Assembly: GCA_963691705.1 (NCBI GenBank)
Contig: OY829544.1
Span: 4,471,501 to 4,535,500 of the forward strand
Reading direction: 5' to 3'
Length of the DNA stretch: 64,000 nucleotides
Origin: Viola odorata
Taxonomy: Eukaryota > Streptophyta > Magnoliopsida > Malpighiales > Violaceae
Shown in pieces: positions 59,101-64,000 of this stretch. The notes below the pieces were generated by a model, which had not been told where the DNA came from, searched no databases, and was given only the letters and a program-made list of their open reading frames with translations. Each line of letters starts with the position of its first letter. Position 1 is the stretch's first letter. The position numbers and the translations under genes were made by a program.

Positions 59101-60119
59101 ACACCTTATTCATCAAGAACGAATCTGGAGGAAGGGTTATTATTGTAAGTCTATATGTTGATGATTTGATCTTCACTGGGAATAACTTAAGATTGTGTGA
59201 AGAGTTCAAAGCTTCTATGCAGCGAGAATTCGAGATGACAGATCTAGGAAAGATGTGTTATTTCTTAGGAGTGGAGGTGGAGCAAGGTGACGATGGTATT
59301 TTCTTATGCCAAAGAAAGTACGCTGCAGAAATGCTTGTACGTTTTGGAATGGAGAACTGTAATCCAGTGAACAACCCAATGGTTCCTGGTACGAAGCTGT
59401 CGAAGAATATGGAGGGAGAAAATGCAGACCCATCACTATACAAGCAACTGATCGGTTCTCTAATGTATTTAACAGCTACAAGACCTGATATCATGTTTGC
59501 AGTATGTTTCCTGAGCAGATTCATGATGCAACCAAAAGAAGCTCATCTCGTGGCTGTTAAAAGAGTGCTGAGATACATCAAAGGAACTCTGCAGATGGGC
59601 CTGATGTATAAAGATGATGGGGAAGGCACTATGAAGGCATACACAGATAGTGATTTTGCTGGAGATATAGACAGTGGGAGGAGCACTTCTGGGTACGTTT
59701 TTCTGATGAGTAATGCAGCTGTTGCATGGAGTTCGAAGAAGCAACCAGTTGTTACTTTGTCTACCACAGAGGCAGAGTACGTGGCTGCATCTTTATGTGC
59801 AACTCAGTGTCTCTGGATGAAGAAGATACTTAGTTCTTTCAATCAAGAAAAGGAGAAGTGTATGACGATTATGTGTGATAACAGTTCATCAATTAAGCTA
59901 TCAAGGAATCCAGTTTTTCATGGAAGAACAAAACACATTAAGGTCAGGTTTCATTTTCTGCGTGATTTGGTGAAAGAAGAAGAAGTCAGTCTAGCTCATT
60001 GTGGAACTAAAGATCAAGTAGCTGATATCATGACAAAACCGTTGAAGTTGGAAACGTTTCAGAAGATGAGAAGTATGCTTGGAGTTCAGGAGTTGGAGAA
60101 GATGAAGAGCAAACTGTAA
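56142..60119 (+). CDS. Copia gag-pol polyprotein, intact
   Basis: A single 1,325-residue frame with Ty1-copia order. Gag: GYYDHWARLMENFIRSKEYW (about 22-41) and CCHC knuckle CFRCHKLGHYQSEC (about 247-260). Protease: WFLDSGCSNHMTG (about 296-308). Integrase: HHCC zinc domain (HKRFGHLN to CEICAKGK, about 427-467), then the DDE core with HTDLCGP (D near 490), SDRGGEF (D near 553) and NGVAERKN (E near 588). RT: KWVYKTKLNERGEVDKYKAR (about 860), YVDD near 1004. RNase H: YTDSDFAGD (about 1167), TEAEYVA (about 1210) and the C-terminal HIKVRFHFLRD. It makes all proteins for reverse transcription and integration. The ATG at 56142 lies 60 bases after the primer site. The small size and short LTRs suggest an Ivana- or Ale-like lineage, not resolved here. 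Confidence 0.97.
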   Translation: MGDSSSSAKGFVVPAIPRFDGYYDHWARLMENFIRSKEYWDLIETGISGCEGTTPTETEQKVIDEQKLKDLKLKNFLYQSIDREILDTILNTETSKQIWESMKQKFQGSSKVKRAQLQALRKEYETLQMKEGETVNSYFTRTLAIAKKMRAYGDTLQENTISEKILRSLTMKFNYVVCSIEESNNLDTLTLDELQSSLLVQEQRMRGDVEEDQVLKMSYEGRGRGYPRNYYRGGRGRGRSNRATIECFRCHKLGHYQSECPTWGSKANYAELDEKEELLLMSFVEEESSKGNLVWFLDSGCSNHMTGDRSWFTDLDEKLMHTVRLGNNARMRVQGQGSVKLVLKGRSHIVPNVYYVPDLTTNLLSIGQLQERKLAILIRDGSCKVFHDDWGLIMQTSMTANRMFVLLADAPSTSCLKISTDESNLWHKRFGHLNLQGLQLLSNKQMVVGLPKIEKVEEVCEICAKGKQHRETFPKQANWRATEKLQLIHTDLCGPIQPPTAGGKRYILSFIDDFSRKTWIYFLESKSEAFSFFKSFKLMVENETRMKIGCLRSDRGGEFTSKEFNDFCASHGIKRHVTAAFTPQQNGVAERKNRTIMNMVRCLLMEKRMPKRFWGEAASWTTHILNRCPTSTVKEKTPQECWTGAKPNIGHLKVFGCVGYAHIPSQKRVKLDDRGQKCVFLGVSEGSKAYKMFDPMANKIIVSRDVIFDEEKSWNWERSNDEEENDVLVINEEEEEIKNVENTNNNTTETAVDPEIIADDEEQNDSGNQQAPEETRRRAPPRYLQDFVSGEELDEEEGLQYLALYVTHNDPFTYWEAAEEEKWREAMDTEMKSIEKNETWELVDLPTGMKKIGVKWVYKTKLNERGEVDKYKARLVAKGYSQIHGVDYDEVFAPVARWDTIRMLLAEVAKRKWIVYQLDVKSAFLHGILKETVFVEQPEGYVKVGEEHKVYKLKKALYGLKQAPRAWYSKIEEYFTNQGFNKCEYEHTLFIKNESGGRVIIVSLYVDDLIFTGNNLRLCEEFKASMQREFEMTDLGKMCYFLGVEVEQGDDGIFLCQRKYAAEMLVRFGMENCNPVNNPMVPGTKLSKNMEGENADPSLYKQLIGSLMYLTATRPDIMFAVCFLSRFMMQPKEAHLVAVKRVLRYIKGTLQMGLMYKDDGEGTMKAYTDSDFAGDIDSGRSTSGYVFLMSNAAVAWSSKKQPVVTLSTTEAEYVAASLCATQCLWMKKILSSFNQEKEKCMTIMCDNSSSIKLSRNPVFHGRTKHIKVRFHFLRDLVKEEEVSLAHCGTKDQVADIMTKPLKLETFQKMRSMLGVQELEKMKSKL

Positions 60120-60130
60120 TGTGCATTCAG

Positions 60131-60144
60131 TTTGGGGGAAGGAA
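60131..60144 (+). other. Polypurine tract of the copia element
   Basis: TTTGGGGGAAGGAA directly abutting the 3' LTR; primes plus-strand synthesis. Confidence 0.85.
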
Positions 60145-60390
60145 TGTTAGGAACTGGTCAAAGCTAGAATAAGTCTTCCTGTTTTGAAGCAAGTAGTTTC
60201 CTGTTTTGTAGGATCCACTAGCTCTGAATAAGTTAGAAATGCCAAGTCTCACACTTGTGCTAGTTTGTAGGAGTTATCGTTTCTCTTGAATTCCTGTAAT
60301 CAAGTCTCCTTTATATAAAGGAGCAAGTCTGTTTATCTAAATGTGAATCAGAAAGCTTTGATCAATTCTTGTGTTTAACTAATTCCAAGA
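60145..60390 (+). repeat. 3' LTR of the intact copia element
   Basis: Same length and, by eye, same sequence as 55822-56067; palindromic TATA region at 60306-60323. Confidence 0.97.
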
Positions 60391-60395
60391 GAGAT

Positions 60396-63239
60396 AACGA
60401 CTTGTTGATTAAATGTTTGTTATCAATAATTTAGAGATAAGAGGACGATAGGCATATATTACCAATTCCACCTATTCATTTGACTTTAATTAATAAAAAA
60501 TATTATTATTATTATTATTATAATAAGGTGAGGATAATGAGGTGCTGACCAACAAGCCTTTTTGACAACATATTCAGGACATCTGAGCACTAATTTATGT
60601 ACTATTAAGTTCATTTCTCACTTGTCTACAAAAAATGATTACGTAAAGTCAAATATACATGTGATTTGTCTTTCAAAACAAAAATTCCACCGAAAATTTT
60701 ACCTTTAATTTTTATTTAATCACTCATTATACTAATTATTTATTTAATTATTCATATACTTGTGTTTACTTACCTCTTTATCGTGACGAAAATTAGTTTT
60801 ACATGATATCCCACGTTATTGATTATTGTCGTATGATAACATATCACATCAGTATATGTGATAATGTGACACATACTACATCATCATTCGGAGGTAAAAT
60901 AATGACGTATCACATACACCATCACACCGTGTAGGGAGTAATTAAATAATTAATTAATTAAAAAGGTGATTAAATAAAATATTAAAATATAATAATAAAA
61001 TGTGATTTAACCAAAATTTAACTAGATATGTTTGATTTTTTCTTCTTTTTCTTTTATTTCTTCTTTTCAATTAATTTTTTTTAATCAGCAGAAAGTTATA
61101 TTGAAATGAATTGTCATGAAGAACATGACTGAAGATTACAAGACACTGCTTCAATAGCAGTGCGACAAACGTTCTCAACAACAAACGAAACCCCAAAGAA
61201 AAGGGCAAAGTTCTTTTCAATTAATTACCACGAACTACATAGAAATGTCACATTCATTAATCAACATGAAAAAAAATCTTTTTTCATAACTCAATTTTAG
61301 ATGTGTGCGCGCACATAGAATACAAGATATGGATCAAATGGTCCCTTTAATTAATTAATAATTAGCAAACTAATTATTTTGCGCTTAACATTAAATTATG
61401 CCAATTCTTTTGTCTTTATTAATGGTGGACTAGCCGGCCTTATTTTCCTTAGAACAAAAGAAAAGGACATACCAAAAATAATAATAATAATCATAATTGA
61501 ACATACAAATACAACACAAGCATGTTCCCGGTCGGTCAACGAATAGCACTCGCCGTGTCACCACTTTTTCTTTTTAACAAATAAAAGGTTGGAAATTCAT
61601 TTGTCGTTTTGCGCGTATTCTCGTTAACATTTTGTAAAAAACTAAATAAAGAGACAATAGACAAAGTACCAACCAACGGTAGCTGCTTTATCCAAGAAAT
61701 TTCCAATAAATATATATTTTTCTTTTGAAAAACAAAACGAGGGAGAGCTATTTAGCACATATGTATAAACAACTATTAATTATCATTACAATATAAGAGA
61801 TATAACTCATAACCTGCGTTATAAAATGACATAAATTAACTAATTAAATTACAATTTCATATGTTAATTGAGGATATTTTAGTCAAATGGTAATTTATGA
61901 ATTCTTTTCTATTATATGTAAAGATATTTCAAATAAATGAAATGAATTGAAATAGTTTTTTCTTTTGAAAATCCAAACATAAGAATTCATTGTGAAATGA
62001 TTTCATCTCTATTAATAGAGTTGAAATTAATTCATTTCTAGGGAAGCTTTGGTTGCAAACAGAGTGTTAACTACCGGTTTGAACAAGAAACTCTATGGAG
62101 GCTACTTCTTTCTTCTAGCAATTAAAAATCCAATGAAAATCTTAGAAATTAAAGAGTACATACAAAAGTTACAAAGAACAACCTGTGAACGGAATCGGAA
62201 ACCCTAGCAGCTTGTGAGGTGCGATCGGTGATTGAACTGGCTCTTCCACTAGTGTCGCTGGATAACTTGATGATATTGTACATATTTTGCTATTTAGTTA
62301 CATCTTTTTGTCACATATTAGAAGAGTTGATGCTACTAATTATAGATTTTATGTTTATTCGGTAGATTTTGGGTATATAAAGTGAAAGGTAGCAATTGGA
62401 GAGCAACGAAGCTGTTTTGGGGCGAATAATGCTTTAATCTAGAGTGCAAACTTGGGCAGCGAGGGACTTATGGAAACTGATTGAGTGCATATTTTGATAT
62501 TAATTTCTATATTTATGGATGTATTTTGAATGTTGATACTGCTAATTAGAGTGGCATTGCTCCTATTTGCAGATATTGCATGAAAGAGGTGATTTGGTGG
62601 AAAGAAAATTATATGATGATTTCAGGACTAGTTTAATTATATATTACCCTCGACGCAACACAGACAGATTGCAAATCCGCGAAATAGAAGAAAAATACGT
62701 TTTGACAGCTTAGGACGCCTATAAACTCGGGATTTTATTTATTTCGTGTCCAGCAAGGAAAGAATTGTCTAGAGGAGTCGTTTTCGTGTCCAAAAAGAAA
62801 AGTCATACCACGTGGAGTCCTTCTCTAATTAGAATAGGAATAAAACTCTATATATATATAGTTAGTGGAGTTACAAGAAGATTGGTCATAGTTAGTGGAG
62901 TGCATTCGGCATCTCCTCAGTTTGCAATGGGACATCCGTGTGATTATGGTTGTTTGTGTTCGACCTCCCCTAATTTTATACTTGGTTTCAGCTTACTTCG
63001 TCAAGTGTTCATTTCAATTTCTTTGGAGATATTGTTGTCTCTTCTTTCTAAAAGAAGGGTGTTAGTTTAGTTTTTGCATCTTGCTTTCATTTTCATATAC
63101 AAGAAAAAGAGTACATTATTTTTACTAATATAACAATTTGTAATTACTTATCAAAAAGTCCAATCAAAATCACTATAGTTGGTGTAAGAAAAAATTCGAT
63201 CAAACTTGATTAAATATGTACTAATTCTTAACCTATATA
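60396..63239. other. AT-rich spacer, no host gene recognised
   Basis: Contains the tiny LINE end at 61077-61210. 62690-63120 looks like an LTR or promoter-like stretch (TATATATATAG after a run of GGAATAAAACTC) but no partner was found. The open frame at 62765-63070 is not recognised. Confidence 0.45.
61077..61210 (-). mobile_element. Very short 5'-truncated LINE with 16-bp duplication
   Basis: The + strand T run (61077-61082) is the poly(A) tail of a - strand insert that shares the words GTCATGAAGAACATGAC and AGCAG..GCAGT-type pairs with the LINE at 52885-53320. TTCTTTTCAATTAATT flanks it on both sides exactly (61061-61076 and 61211-61226), a typical target-primed reverse-transcription duplication. 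Only about 134 bases of 3' end were copied. Confidence 0.85.
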
Positions 63240-64000
63240 TAACGAACTATCTGGACGACGTGATGAGGCTTATGGGTTTTGGAGAAAAATGGAGGGGGTG
63301 GATTCGACAATGTATTAGCACTAATAAGGTCTCTGTTCTTGTGAATGGATCACCGTCGGGTCAGTTCGAGGTGGGGAGAGGTTTGCGTCAAGGGTGCTCT
63401 ATGTCTCCGTTCCTTTTCAATATAGCGGCTGAGGGGCTTCATCGTCTATTTGTTAGAGCTGAGGAGGTGGGGATCCTGAGAGGCATAGGAAACCCGGTTG
63501 TTGGTTGGCACTTGAGTCACATTCAGTTTGCCGATGACACTTTAATTTTTGTTAACAATAGTGAGGAGGAAATTCAGGGAGTTAAGGGTACTTTGAGATG
63601 GTTTGATGCGTTGCCGGGCCTCCGGGTGAATTTCCACAAGAGTACCCTTGTGGGAGTGAACATTAGTGAGCAGATTGGATGCATATTAGCTACGCGGGCA
63701 GGTTGCAAATACGAAGCTCTCCCATTTAAGTACTTGGGGTCTTTGGTGGGGTTTAATCGGAGGAGGATTTCAGGATGGCAATTCTTAGTCCATAAACTTT
63801 GAAAGAAGTTGGCTACTTGGAAGGGTCATCTTCTCTCGGTTGGTGGTTGTGTGAGTTTGATTAAATCTATGCTAGCAAGTATCCTCGTTTACAATATGTC
63901 CATCTATAGGATGCCTACTATGGTTGTGAAACAGTGTGAAGGAGTGATGCATCGGTTTTTATGGAGTGGCAAGGATAATAAAGTAGGGTTGCCCAAAGTG
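63240..64000 (+). pseudogene. LINE (L1-type) reverse transcriptase, partial
   Basis: The frame reads DVMRLMGFGEKWRGWIRQC, then VNGSPSGQFEVGRGLRQGC and SMSPFLFN, then the catalytic QFADDTLIF, then FKYLGSLVG, all diagnostic of plant L1 ORF2 reverse transcriptases. A TGA at 63800-63802 breaks the frame, after which KKLATWKGHLLSVGGCVSLI continues in the same frame to the window end. The 5' half (endonuclease and first RT blocks) is absent at 63240, so it is 5'-truncated as well as interrupted. The downstream end is outside the window. Confidence 0.9.

Larger units (their letters stand above)
55822..60390 (+). mobile_element. Intact Ty1-copia LTR retrotransposon, very young
   Basis: The 4,569-bp element has two 246-bp LTRs (55822-56067 and 60145-60390) that I found identical on base-by-base reading, a perfect 5-bp target duplication GAGAT (55817-55821 and 60391-60395), primer site TTGGTAGCGGAGCC (56069-56082), one uninterrupted gag-pol frame (56142-60119) and a polypurine tract GGGGGAAGGAA (60134-60144). 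All parts needed for retrotransposition appear present, so it is potentially active or inserted very recently. LTRs start TG but end GA instead of CA. Confidence 0.97.

Noticed and set aside
57299..59767. - strand frames across the copia gag-pol
   Set aside because: Antisense shadows of a long intact coding frame.
1..64000. CRISPR arrays, operons, bacterial-type signals
   Set aside because: The window is plant nuclear DNA; repeats found are transposons, microsatellites or simple tandem duplications with no spacer-repeat pattern.

Overview
The window reads as nuclear DNA of a eudicot plant: it is AT-rich, its kinesin gene has many short GT-AG introns, and it is crowded with plant-type transposons and an old plant pararetrovirus. 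Only three ordinary host genes are supported: a stress-associated A20/AN1 zinc-finger protein (coding 10698-11225, + strand, with an intron in its 5' leader), an armadillo-repeat kinesin of the KIN-UA/ARK3 type (19 coding exons, 30540-37984, + strand; the exons sum to 2,718 bases, 905 codons plus stop), and an intronless AT-hook nuclear-localized (AHL) protein (44914-45876, - strand). They do not form a pathway; each stands alone between repeats.

Layout. 1-2825: AT-rich, short tandem repeats only. 2826-6555: a hAT DNA transposon with an 8-bp target-site duplication that itself contains a PIF/Harbinger element (4405-5970) with a decayed nuclease gene. 7295-7504: a 190-bp MULE-type MITE with a 10-bp duplication. 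7826-9137: a non-autonomous Harbinger element. 9480-11700: the A20/AN1 gene. 13704-22133: a full-length endogenous caulimovirid, mostly on the - strand, opened inside its reverse transcriptase and lying between two (AT)n tracts in a palindromic, TA-flanked host site; one end carries an extra inverted viral fragment. 23775-27348: a decayed Ty1-copia element that has captured part of a host universal stress protein gene. 30540-37984: KIN-UA. 40265-41197: two copies of a MITE in inverted orientation. 44914-46300: AHL. 50225-53740: remnants of a repeat with palindromic motifs, an LTR element, a MULE and a LINE. 55817-60395: an intact Ty1-copia element with two LTRs that look identical, a perfect 5-bp duplication and one uninterrupted 1,325-codon gag-pol frame, so very young. 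61061-61226: a tiny LINE 3' end with a 16-bp duplication. 63240-64000: a LINE reverse transcriptase that runs off the window.

The most interesting parts are the caulimovirid, which joins a badnavirus/tungrovirus-type second zinc finger to a separate transactivator-like gene, and the gene-capturing copia element. All calls come from reading sequence and motifs by eye; no database search was run.
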